A stretch of DNA of 5,702 bases, from positions 1-5,702 of the forward strand of contig CAMURW010000113.1 of NCBI GenBank assembly GCA_947097635.1. Direction: 5' to 3'. The position numbers and the translations under genes were made by a program. The stretch comes from an uncultured Bacteroidales bacterium (GTDB lineage Bacteria; Bacteroidota; Bacteroidia; Bacteroidales; P3). The notes beneath the pieces were generated by a model, which saw nothing but the letters and a program-made list of their open reading frames with translations, was not told the DNA's origin and did not search any database. The first letter of the stretch is position 1; each line of letters opens with the position of its first letter. Below, one piece after another: positions 1-5,702 of the stretch.

Positions 1-2186
1 GCACTGGCACTACCTCCGTGCTGGAGATAGGTACCGTGGCTACCGACGATACCAATGCCAACAGCACCTTCCAGGTCTTGCAGACCGTGGCCGGTGGCAG
101 CGGTCGCCAGCAGGTCACGGTCTATCTGGGCGGTTACAGCGGCAACGGCACACGCTTGGCTTTCCGCAACCGTAACACAGGCACCGCCACCTACGCCTAC
201 TTTTACATAGACGACCTCGTCATCGATTACATGCCCTCTTGCCTGGCTCCTGTGGAGGTACATGTGGTAGACAGCCTTAACGCTGCCACTCATCTGGCAG
301 TGGACTGGCACGACTACACTCCCGCCACCTCTTGGCAGTTGGAATATGGCCCTCGCGGCTTTGTGCAGGGTAGCGGCACCACAATGACCGTGAGCAGCCA
401 TCCCGTGTTGATTACTGGCACCGAAAGCGCTACAGAATACGATGTCTATGTGCGTGCAGTGTGTGCCAGCGACGACACCACGTCGTGGAGTCACGGCCGT
501 GCGTCCACCAACCTTTGTGATGGTCTCATCGCCGTCACCACTGCTATAGACAATGCCACTCATGGCATCAGCTCCTACACCTTGGGTGCCGGCTTCTATC
601 GCTATAGCCTTAGCGAGACTATCATCGACAGTGCCGAGATGGCTGCCGCCGGTTTCAACGCCTCCACGGCAATCACAGGTCTTATGTTTCATATGGATGC
701 CGTCAGCGCCAGTCCCAAGTTCGACAGCATGGTGGTATATCTGGGTAACACCGCTGTCAGCGAGTTCTCCAGCACTACGGCTTTCGTGAACGTGGACACC
801 ATGAACTTCGTGAAGGTGTATCGTGGCAGCTTCAACCCCATGCAGGTAGGCTGGAACGCCATACAGTTAGATACCACTTTCCTGTGGGACGGCCACAGCA
901 ACGTTATCCTCGTGGTGGATCGTAACGACGGTGCTTTCCAGAATGGTAACGTCTTCACCACCTCCGCCACCCCGGGATACAAGACCATCTACACCTACAG
1001 CGACTCCAGAAGCGGCAATGCCGATCCGTTCGACATCACTGGCAGCTATGGTACTGCTAGCAAAAGCCGCCAGCAATACCGCGCCGATCTGCAGCTGATT
1101 GCTTGCGTGGATCAGTGTCCCGCACCTGTTGTCACCCTCACAGACCATGACTACAGCAGCGCTAGCTTCGTCTGGACTGGCAATGCCGTCAACTATGAGG
1201 TGGCAGTGAAGGCTGTAGTGGCTTCTGAATGGCCTGCCGCTGTCAGCGTCTCTGGCAACAGTTACACCGCGAACTCCCTGCAGCCGCTTACGCAGTATGT
1301 GCTGCGCGTCCGTGCTCTGTGCGATGCCGAGACTTCCAGCGACTGGGGCATGTTCTCCTTTACTACCGACAGCCTGCCTTGTCTGCCTCCCAGCGTGCCC
1401 ACCGTGAATGCCGGTTTCGGGGATGCAATGGTCAGCTGGACTGCCAGATCCAGCGAGACGCAGTGGAATATCCATGTGTGGAACACTGCCTTCGATAACG
1501 TTTTCCCTGTCAGTAGTCACCCTGCCACCGTCGGTGGTCTCACTCCAGGACAGACCTATTATGTGGCGGTAGCTGCCAATTGTGGCGGCGGACTGCTTGT
1601 AAGTACCTATGGCGACACCGTCAGCTTCACCACCGAAGTCTGTGCCGTTCCCACTGGTATCGTCGCTAACAACGTCACCAGCCGTACCGCCAATATCAGT
1701 TGGATGGCAGGTAGCAACAACGATGGTCATTATGTAGTGGAATACGGCATCGAGGACTTTGTCTCTGGCAGCGGTCAGCAGGTCAATGTTGAAGGCACTA
1801 ATGTCACCCTCAACGACTTAGCTCCATCCAATACTTACGACGTGTATGTCCGTGCACTCTGCAACGAACGGTATCCCAGCGGCTGGAGTGCCAAGGTCAC
1901 CTTCACCACCGAGAGCGGAGAAGGCATCAGCAACGTGGATGCCGCCCGTGTGGCGCTTTATCCCAACCCTGCGGAAAATAGCACTACCGTCACCGTTAGC
2001 GGAGTGGAGGGTCCCGTCACCATCATCGTGGTAGACCTAGACGGCCGTACCCTCCGTAGCGAAACTGTAGACTGCTCATCCACCTGCACCAAGCGCGTCG
2101 ATGTCTCTCACCTTGCCAGCGGCACCTATTTCGTCCGCATCCAGGGTGCTGGCATCAACAGCGTGCAGAAGCTAGTGGTGCAATAA
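1..2186 (+). CDS. T9SS-sorted multidomain Fn3 surface protein, C-terminal part (5' end outside window)
   Basis: The frame is open to the left edge (first full codon at base 3), so the true start and signal peptide lie upstream; a GTG at 18 is only an internal valine. Residues are counted from that GTG. Residues 1-72 look like the end of a cleaved-adhesin/MAM-type jelly-roll, closing with YFYIDDLVIDY. Fn3 domains lie at about 75-167, 367-450, 455-540 and 542-631. Each has a strand-B tryptophan (VDW, VW, VSW, ISW), and three have the G-strand-side motif YxVxVRAxC or similar. Residues 168-366 form a separate beta-rich domain. Residues 638-722 are a type A T9SS sorting domain: YPNPAEN, DLDGRTL, LASGTYFVRI and a final QKLVVQ. 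By family knowledge, such a protein crosses the outer membrane through the Por machinery, loses this tail and is attached to the surface or released. No catalytic domain is visible, so adhesion or glycan/protein binding is an inference. The enzymatic or binding part, if any, is upstream. Confidence 0.93.
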   Translation, partial: TGTTSVLEIGTVATDDTNANSTFQVLQTVAGGSGRQQVTVYLGGYSGNGTRLAFRNRNTGTATYAYFYIDDLVIDYMPSCLAPVEVHVVDSLNAATHLAVDWHDYTPATSWQLEYGPRGFVQGSGTTMTVSSHPVLITGTESATEYDVYVRAVCASDDTTSWSHGRASTNLCDGLIAVTTAIDNATHGISSYTLGAGFYRYSLSETIIDSAEMAAAGFNASTAITGLMFHMDAVSASPKFDSMVVYLGNTAVSEFSSTTAFVNVDTMNFVKVYRGSFNPMQVGWNAIQLDTTFLWDGHSNVILVVDRNDGAFQNGNVFTTSATPGYKTIYTYSDSRSGNADPFDITGSYGTASKSRQQYRADLQLIACVDQCPAPVVTLTDHDYSSASFVWTGNAVNYEVAVKAVVASEWPAAVSVSGNSYTANSLQPLTQYVLRVRALCDAETSSDWGMFSFTTDSLPCLPPSVPTVNAGFGDAMVSWTARSSETQWNIHVWNTAFDNVFPVSSHPATVGGLTPGQTYYVAVAANCGGGLLVSTYGDTVSFTTEVCAVPTGIVANNVTSRTANISWMAGSNNDGHYVVEYGIEDFVSGSGQQVNVEGTNVTLNDLAPSNTYDVYVRALCNERYPSGWSAKVTFTTESGEGISNVDAARVALYPNPAENSTTVTVSGVEGPVTIIVVDLDGRTLRSETVDCSSTCTKRVDVSHLASGTYFVRIQGAGINSVQKLVVQ

Positions 2187-2204
2187 CCTTAGCACACACT
2201 CTAT

Positions 2205-2241
2205 CGGGATGACGCAGGGTGTCAGATTCTGCGCCATCCCG
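2205..2241 (+). terminator. Imperfect 13-bp hairpin just after the T9SS gene stop
   Basis: The arms CGGGATGACGCAG (2205-2217) and CTGCGCCATCCCG (2229-2241) pair at 12 of 13 positions, with one A-C mismatch and an 11-nt loop. The hairpin starts 19 bases after the TAA and is followed by CCTTCT rather than a clean T-run. It may act with the larger hairpin directly downstream to end or protect the transcript of the surface-protein gene. A repetitive extragenic element is an alternative. Confidence 0.45.
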
Positions 2242-2247
2242 CCTTCT

Positions 2248-2301
2248 AAACATCCAAGAGCCCCCGGGGACATCATCGTCCCCGGGGGCTCTTGGATGTT
2301 T
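2248..2301 (+). terminator. Perfect 24-bp inverted repeat, probable (bidirectional) terminator
   Basis: The left arm at 2248-2271 is the exact reverse complement of the right arm at 2278-2301, with loop ATCATC. The stem begins with AAACATCCAAGAG and has a very GC-rich core (CCCCCGGGGAC). Its outer ends are AAA and TTT, so either strand would give a hairpin ending in a short U-stretch. It lies 61 bases after the stop of the surface-protein gene, where a terminator is expected. There is no long T-tract afterwards (GCGTAATC follows). A 24-bp perfect stem is longer than a terminator needs, so an RNA-stability structure or mobile repeat remains possible. Confidence 0.6.
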
Positions 2302-2740
2302 GCGTAATCAATCCCATCAATGCTCTTCTGGAGCATAACTCTACAACATTCCCCCAATCGTAGGAGTGTCCCGCCAAGACGCAGGGAATGCTGCCTGACG
2401 GTGGTGCTGAGTGGATGCTGTTGCCTTGCGCTGGCAAGCCATGCTTTCCCATAGGAAGTGCGACGATAAACGCTGGAAGACCTCAGGCATGAGAACAAAC
2501 GCAGAAAGAGAGGACCGGCAGCCTGTCCTTCTGTATGGCCTGTGAGGTATTTATATCCAGGAGGGGACGAGCTCTTCCAGGAAGCGTACAGACTACATGC
2601 AAAGCTTGCATTCTGCCGAGCATAGAAACCGTGGACGACATCAAGCCTTTTCATCAATCATTTTTAGCAGAGACGTTGCCCAGACAAGATACGTTCGGGC
2701 AATATAATCGCCGTTCCAACGTTACAAATAAAAAGTATTC

Positions 2741-2929
2741 ATGAAAAGAAAGCTCAACTGTCCACGCTGCGGTGCCGCCAGTTCTTCCTGCCCCGCCCCC
2801 GTCAAAAAACGGAGCAAGGAACTCTATTTCCCCGCGCCGTTGCTACGTGTGAATGGCGACTACGGAATGATACCATTCGTACCGCAAGTAAGGAAATATG
2901 GTGCATCCGCCCAGAACGAGGCAGTGTAA
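2741..2929 (+). CDS. Possible 62-residue small protein, weak candidate
   Basis: The frame begins MKRKLNCPRCGAASSSCPAP and ends at TAA 2927-2929. In favour: an AT-rich stretch directly before the ATG, a lysine/arginine-rich start and a CPRC pair that could be half of a zinc ribbon. Against: there is no second CxxC pair, no recognisable family, no clear ribosome binding site or promoter, and the surrounding sequence carries overlapping open frames of similar size on both strands. I include it only because it is the best small-gene candidate in the gap. A remnant or chance frame is more likely. Confidence 0.18.
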   Translation: MKRKLNCPRCGAASSSCPAPVKKRSKELYFPAPLLRVNGDYGMIPFVPQVRKYGASAQNEAV

Positions 2930-3136
2930 GGACTGGCTGCAAAGCCGACCTCAAATCAGTGTGGAGGATGATGATACCGATTCGCTCCTGCGCGATTTCT
3001 GTAGTAAGACCGACAGCAAGCCTTGCCGCCCCCCGTCTTCCTTTCCTGCACGAGGTATGATGCGGCATCGAGAGCGGCAAATTGTGATGACAAAGAAGAC
3101 CCTAATGCTGATGTGCAATTTTTTTTTGCCCCTCGT

Positions 3137-3148
3137 TATTTGCAAATA
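3137..3148. repeat. 12-bp perfect palindrome TATTTGCAAATA
   Basis: TATTTGCAAATA equals its own reverse complement. It sits about 125 bases upstream of the nitroreductase start, 9 bases after a run of nine T residues. It could be a binding site for a dimeric regulator, but an AT-rich 12-bp palindrome can arise by chance and no second copy was seen nearby. Confidence 0.25.
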
Positions 3149-3224
3149 GCAGTCAGGATATAAGAAAGCGATGTAGCGCAGCCCCTTTTCTGGCTGATGT
3201 GAAAAGCGTATTGGTGTTTTGTGT

Positions 3225-3260
3225 TTTGTAACAATCGGACATAATATTAAATAGAATTTG
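3225..3260 (+). promoter_or_regulatory. Possible Bacteroidota-type promoter of the nitroreductase gene
   Basis: TTTG at 3225-3228 and TAGAATTTG at 3252-3260 resemble the Bacteroidota -33 (TTTG) and -7 (TAnnTTTG) boxes, separated by 23 bases. The -7 box has one base too many between TA and TTTG, and a transcript from it would have a leader of only a few bases before the ATG at 3272. The call is therefore weak, and a promoter further upstream in the gap is equally possible. Confidence 0.28.
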
Positions 3261-3271
3261 CCAGATACAAC

Positions 3272-3847
3272 ATGAGAACAATCCAAGTAATGCTCCTCGT
3301 CTGCGCGCTGTCCTTGTCGGCAGTTGCACAGGCTCAACATGACAATAGTATGCAAAATCCTGTCATAGAAAACATCATGACGCGTGCCTCGGTGCGCAGC
3401 TTCACCCAGCAACCCGTGGAACAAGGTAGGATAGATGCCCTGCTTCAAGCTGGCATGGCAGCACCCACCGCCATAAACACCCAACCCTGGCACTTCGTCG
3501 TGGTCACCGACAAAGACAAACTGGAAGTGTTGCAGCAATATCCCTCGCCCCTTGCCATCGTAGTATGCGGCGACACGAAGAAGAACGAAAAATTCGCCGT
3601 CATCGATGCTACGCTGGCTTCGGAAAACATTCTGCTGGCGGCGCACGCCCTAGGACTGGGCGGTATTTGGACAGCCGTGTATCCTTTTGATGAACGGATG
3701 CGGAAGGTGAGCAGCACCCTCGGCCTGCCCGACCACCTCATTCCCCTCAACGTCATCATCATTGGCTACGCCGACAAGGCATCCCGGGCGAAGGACAAAT
3801 TCGAGAAAGAGAATATTTTCTACAACACCTTCGGCGGCAAGCAGTAA
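3272..3847 (+). CDS. Exported nitroreductase-family FMN oxidoreductase
   Basis: This 191-residue protein belongs to the nitroreductase fold: FMN-dependent, usually dimeric enzymes that take electrons from NAD(P)H to reduce nitro compounds, quinones or flavins. Visible family features are the FMN-phosphate motif RASVRSF (38-44), AAPTAINTQPWHF (63-75), the helix DATLASENILLAAHALGLGG (112-131) followed by IW, and a C-terminal IIIGYADKASRAKDKF (162-177). Residues 1-21 are a signal peptide (MRTIQVMLLVCALSLSAVAQA) with an AQA cleavage site, leaving Gln22 first. The C11 context (LLVC) is a poor lipobox, so a soluble periplasmic protein is likelier than a lipoprotein. The start is firm: an in-frame TAA lies at 3248-3250 and no other ATG precedes the signal peptide. 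There is no Shine-Dalgarno sequence, as is common in this phylum. It converges with the downstream lipoprotein gene, 64 bases away. The fold is clear, but the physiological substrate cannot be read from the sequence. Confidence 0.93.
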   Translation: MRTIQVMLLVCALSLSAVAQAQHDNSMQNPVIENIMTRASVRSFTQQPVEQGRIDALLQAGMAAPTAINTQPWHFVVVTDKDKLEVLQQYPSPLAIVVCGDTKKNEKFAVIDATLASENILLAAHALGLGGIWTAVYPFDERMRKVSSTLGLPDHLIPLNVIIIGYADKASRAKDKFEKENIFYNTFGGKQ

Positions 3848-3856
3848 TGCGCTTGA

Positions 3857-3880
3857 ACGATGCGTGGGTGCGGCATCCGT
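3857..3880. terminator. Weak hairpin between convergent genes
   Basis: GATGC (3859-3863) pairs with GCATC (3873-3877) across a 9-nt loop, and AC/GT extend the stem past one bulged C. It lies in the 64-base space between the nitroreductase and lipoprotein stops and is followed by the T-rich TTGTATGTTTA. The position suits a terminator, but the stem is short. Confidence 0.25.
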
Positions 3881-3911
3881 TGTATGTTTAGGGCTTACTG
3901 CGGCTGGTCAA

Positions 3912-4763
3912 TTATTGCGGCACTTGCTGGAAACCGAAGCCTTTGGCATCGGCGGGGTCTATCATGTCCACGATAGCGTTCTCTTCGGGGCTGTAGATAT
4001 AATAATATTCCGCGTTGCCTTTCTTGGCTTTGATGTGGTCCTGGATGAGGCGTTCCACATACAGTGCGGCGCAGGTTTCGGCGAGGGTACGCGCGGAGTA
4101 GTACACGTCATTGACGGTGAGGCGCGAGTAGTTGGTCTTCAGCGTCGCTTTTCCGTCCTTGAGGTTGGTGACTGTGCCGCGGAAGCGCTCGGTGAGTTCG
4201 TGGTTCTTGAAGAAGAGCGGCTGCACCGTGTCGTGGGCGTTGATTTTCAGCCACACGTTGGTGCTGTAGTGCCGTAGGTCGTAGTCGTATTTGTAGTAGG
4301 CGCCTTTGCGGGTGGTGAAGTCGCTGCGCTGCCGCTGTAGGTATTCCTCGGCTTCCAGTTGCACGATGTTGAGGGTGTGGTGAAGCGAGTCGGCTTGTGG
4401 CAGCAGGCTGGAATCCGCCACCAGCACAATAGGCATCTGGCAGCGGCTGAGGGTGTAGAGCAGCGTCTGGTTGAACTGGCTGAGGAAGATGCTGTCGTTC
4501 ACCTTGTCCAGCAGTACAGTGAGGCTGTTGATGACGCTGTCCTGCTGCGCGGCTGATAGCGCGGCGAAGTCCTCGATGTCGTTGAGGGAGCTGTTGGTGT
4601 GGAGTACTTCCTTGGGCAGGCAGACGTAGATTTGCTCCTTGGCATTGTCCTTTTGACGTTGGTATTTTTGAAGGTAGCGATCGGCAATGGCTATTTCGCT
4701 ACCACAGCTGATCAGCAGCGCTGTCGCCACTACGACCATCAGCAAGGGTAGTATTCTTTTCAT
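3912..4763 (-). CDS. Lipoprotein of unknown function (283 aa)
   Basis: The protein starts MKRILPLLMVVVATALLISC, a lipoprotein signal with the lipobox LISC and lipidated Cys20, so it should be anchored in the inner or outer membrane. I do not assign it to a named family, although it reads like an uncharacterised conserved Bacteroidales lipoprotein. The mature part begins with a charged helical stretch (DRYLQKYQRQKDNAKEQ, 28-44). A mixed alpha/beta region follows, with hydrophobic strands such as MPIVLVAD (110-117) and a tyrosine-rich segment (GAYYKYDYDLRHY, 154-166). The C-terminal half contains two short strand-turn pairs and a helix (SARTLAETCAALYVERLI, 223-240). No catalytic motif stands out. 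Cysteines at 48, 108 and 231 show no obvious pairing. The start is fixed by the lipobox, with an A-rich GAAAAAG just before the ATG. The gene is alone on its strand, convergent with the nitroreductase and divergent from the YitT gene. Confidence 0.9.
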   Translation of the reverse strand: MKRILPLLMVVVATALLISCGSEIAIADRYLQKYQRQKDNAKEQIYVCLPKEVLHTNSSLNDIEDFAALSAAQQDSVINSLTVLLDKVNDSIFLSQFNQTLLYTLSRCQMPIVLVADSSLLPQADSLHHTLNIVQLEAEEYLQRQRSDFTTRKGAYYKYDYDLRHYSTNVWLKINAHDTVQPLFFKNHELTERFRGTVTNLKDGKATLKTNYSRLTVNDVYYSARTLAETCAALYVERLIQDHIKAKKGNAEYYYIYSPEENAIVDMIDPADAKGFGFQQVPQ

Positions 4764-4809
4764 CTTTTTCTTTGGGTCTATTGTTACATAGTAAGTAACG
4801 ACGTTGCTG

Positions 4810-4817
4810 TAAACATA
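4810..4817 (-). promoter_or_regulatory. Possible -7 box for the lipoprotein gene
   Basis: Read on the minus strand this is TATGTTTA, one base from the Bacteroidota -7 consensus TAnnTTTG, and it would give a leader of roughly 40 nt to the ATG at 4763. I see no good TTTG at the -33 distance, so this is only a candidate. Confidence 0.22.
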
Positions 4818-4870
4818 TTGTGCGCGTGTACGATTTGGCGTTGCTTTTTTAGGACGGGAGCAACAATAAT

Positions 4871-4900
4871 TTTGTTGTAAAGAAAAAAAGCGTACCTTTG
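4871..4900 (+). promoter_or_regulatory. Bacteroidota sigma-ABfr-type promoter of the YitT-family gene
   Basis: TACCTTTG at 4893-4900 matches the -7 consensus TAnnTTTG exactly, and TTTG at 4871-4874 fits the -33 box with an 18-base spacer rich in A. Transcription would start near 4905-4910, giving a leader of about 60 nt before the ATG at 4967. CAACAA (4861-4866) and TTGTTG (4872-4877) form an inverted repeat over the -33 box. AACTT-A-AAGTT (4908-4918) is a second small palindrome at the expected start point. Either could be an operator, but neither is long enough to be sure. Confidence 0.65.
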
Positions 4901-4966
4901 CAGCGTCAACTTAAAGTTAAAGAAGTACGATAATCTTTTAATTGCTAATATATTAACAATAATTCG

Positions 4967-5702
4967 ATGCAGTACAAGGACGTGAAAAAAGAGATATTTT
5001 CGTATCTTTTGGTCATTTTTGGCAGTGCTTTGTTCGCCGTGGGCGACGTGATGTTTGTGAACCCCTACCGCTTGGCGCCTGGTGGCACCTACGGTCTTAG
5101 CAACGTGTTGAACACCGTGTGGCCGTGGCGCATCAGTTATTATGCCATCTGCATGGACATCCCCTTGCTGATTATAGGCACCTGGGTGCTGGGTCCCAAG
5201 TTCGGCGTGAAGACCGTGCTGTCCACCATCTTGATTTTCTGCTTCACATGGCTGCTGGAGACTCTGTGGGGCTACACCCCTGTGGTTCATATCGGCGACA
5301 TTGTCAACACGAGGCCTGCCGACCTGAACACGTGGATGGAGATACCTCACAACAACGGCTGGTTTATGCCCGACTTCGTCGTTAATACCATCCTTGCCGG
5401 CATCATCTACGGCTTCGCCATCGGGCTTATCTTCAAAGGCGGCGCCACCAGCGGCGGCAGCGATATCATCAGCATGATACTGCATAAATACACAAAGGTG
5501 TCGCTGGGAACGCTGGTGATGATCGTGGACGGCTGCATTACGCTGACCACGCTGGTGGCCTTCAAGCAGATTCGTCTGCCGGTATATTCCATTCTGGTCA
5601 TAGCCATCGAGAGTTTCATGATAGACCTCATCGTGGAAGGTCTGAAGACCAACAAGACCGTCCTCATCGTCACCGAGGAATACGATGCCGTGCGCGATTA
5701 TA
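4967..5702 (+). CDS. YitT-family membrane protein (DUF161 + start of DUF2179), 3' end outside window
   Basis: The frame runs without a stop from ATG 4967 to the window end: 245 codons plus one base. An in-frame TAA at 4946-4948 makes this the first usable start. The protein begins MQYKDVKKEIFSYLLVIFGS. Hydrophobic segments lie at about 11-31, 55-75, 80-100, 138-156, 181-199 and 205-225. Two glycine-rich motifs typical of the DUF161 repeats are visible: APGGTYGLSN (37-46) and KGGATSGGSDII (157-168). From about 228 (KTNKTVLIVTEEYDAV) the cytoplasmic DUF2179 domain begins and is cut off. The family is widespread in bacteria and its transport or sensing function is poorly known, so I give no substrate. 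The loop between the third and fourth membrane segments (about 101-137) seems long and polar for this family. The gene is divergent from the lipoprotein gene and has its own strong-looking promoter. Confidence 0.92.
   Translation, partial: MQYKDVKKEIFSYLLVIFGSALFAVGDVMFVNPYRLAPGGTYGLSNVLNTVWPWRISYYAICMDIPLLIIGTWVLGPKFGVKTVLSTILIFCFTWLLETLWGYTPVVHIGDIVNTRPADLNTWMEIPHNNGWFMPDFVVNTILAGIIYGFAIGLIFKGGATSGGSDIISMILHKYTKVSLGTLVMIVDGCITLTTLVAFKQIRLPVYSILVIAIESFMIDLIVEGLKTNKTVLIVTEEYDAVRDY

Larger units (their letters stand above)
2302..3271. other. 970-base gap with no convincing gene
   Basis: No open frame here on either strand encodes a protein family I recognise, and I see no tRNA, rRNA or riboswitch fold. 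A reverse-strand frame of 161 codons (2172-2657) runs through the 24-bp hairpin and into the end of the surface-protein gene, so it is unlikely to be real. Visible items are one weak small frame (2741-2929), a short hairpin ATGCAA-agc-TTGCAT (2597-2611), nine T residues at 3119-3127, a 12-bp palindrome at 3137-3148 and an AT-rich stretch before the nitroreductase start. Decayed gene sequence, a repeated non-coding element or an unrecognised small RNA are all possible, and the sequence alone does not choose between them. Confidence 0.6.

Noticed and set aside
867..1730. 287-codon reverse-strand frame
   Set aside because: It lies wholly antisense to the surface-protein gene, whose Fn3 domains are clear; its translation has no family features.
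2597..2611. Short hairpin ATGCAA-agc-TTGCAT as a terminator or regulatory RNA
   Set aside because: Only 6 bp with a 3-nt loop and no T-run; too small to support a call.
2172..2657. 161-codon reverse-strand frame after the surface-protein gene
   Set aside because: It overlaps the end of that gene and reads through both hairpins; the translation shows no recognisable domain.
3119..3127. Run of nine T residues as the tail of an intrinsic terminator
   Set aside because: I find no stable stem directly before it on the plus strand.
2302..3271. tRNA, rRNA or CRISPR array in the gap
   Set aside because: No cloverleaf with a T-loop motif, no rRNA-like conserved blocks and no regularly spaced direct repeats were seen.
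2951..3646. 231-codon reverse-strand frame
   Set aside because: More than half is antisense to the nitroreductase, including its conserved FMN motifs.
3762..4277. 171-codon forward frame
   Set aside because: It overlaps the end of the nitroreductase and is antisense to the lipoprotein, both of which have clear signals; no family features.
4784..5485. 233-codon reverse-strand frame
   Set aside because: It is antisense to the YitT-family gene and runs back through that gene's promoter; the forward frame has membrane segments and family motifs.

Overview
The window looks like chromosomal DNA from a Bacteroidota organism of the order Bacteroidales, possibly Prevotella-like; the genus is a guess. 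Four things support this. The first gene ends in a type IX secretion (T9SS) C-terminal sorting domain. A TAnnTTTG-type promoter (TACCTTTG) precedes the last gene. The starts lack clear Shine-Dalgarno sequences. The exported nitroreductase has a signal peptide whose predicted cleavage leaves glutamine first, as is common in Bacteroidota.

Layout. Bases 1-2186 (+) hold the C-terminal 727 or so codons of a large surface or secreted protein: the end of a lectin-like/MAM-type beta domain, an Fn3 domain, a ~200-residue beta-rich domain, three more Fn3 domains and the T9SS sorting domain. Two hairpins follow the stop codon: an imperfect 13-bp one, then a perfect 24-bp inverted repeat with a 6-nt loop, the probable transcription end. 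About 970 bases (2302-3271) then hold no convincing gene, only one weak 62-codon candidate and a 12-bp palindrome. Bases 3272-3847 (+) encode a 191-residue nitroreductase-family flavoprotein with a signal peptide. It converges with a 283-residue lipoprotein of unknown function (3912-4763, -). Divergent from the lipoprotein is a YitT-family (DUF161/DUF2179) membrane protein starting at 4967 (+) and cut by the window end. It has a good promoter and a ~60-nt leader.

The four genes do not form one operon: their orientations are +, +, -, + with a long gap after the first, and I see no shared pathway. The common theme is the cell envelope, since all four products are predicted to be exported, lipidated or membrane-embedded. 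I found no tRNA, rRNA, CRISPR array, transposase or phage gene, and nothing that amounts to a new multi-gene system. The most unusual items are the perfect 24-bp hairpin, the gene-poor gap and the exported nitroreductase.
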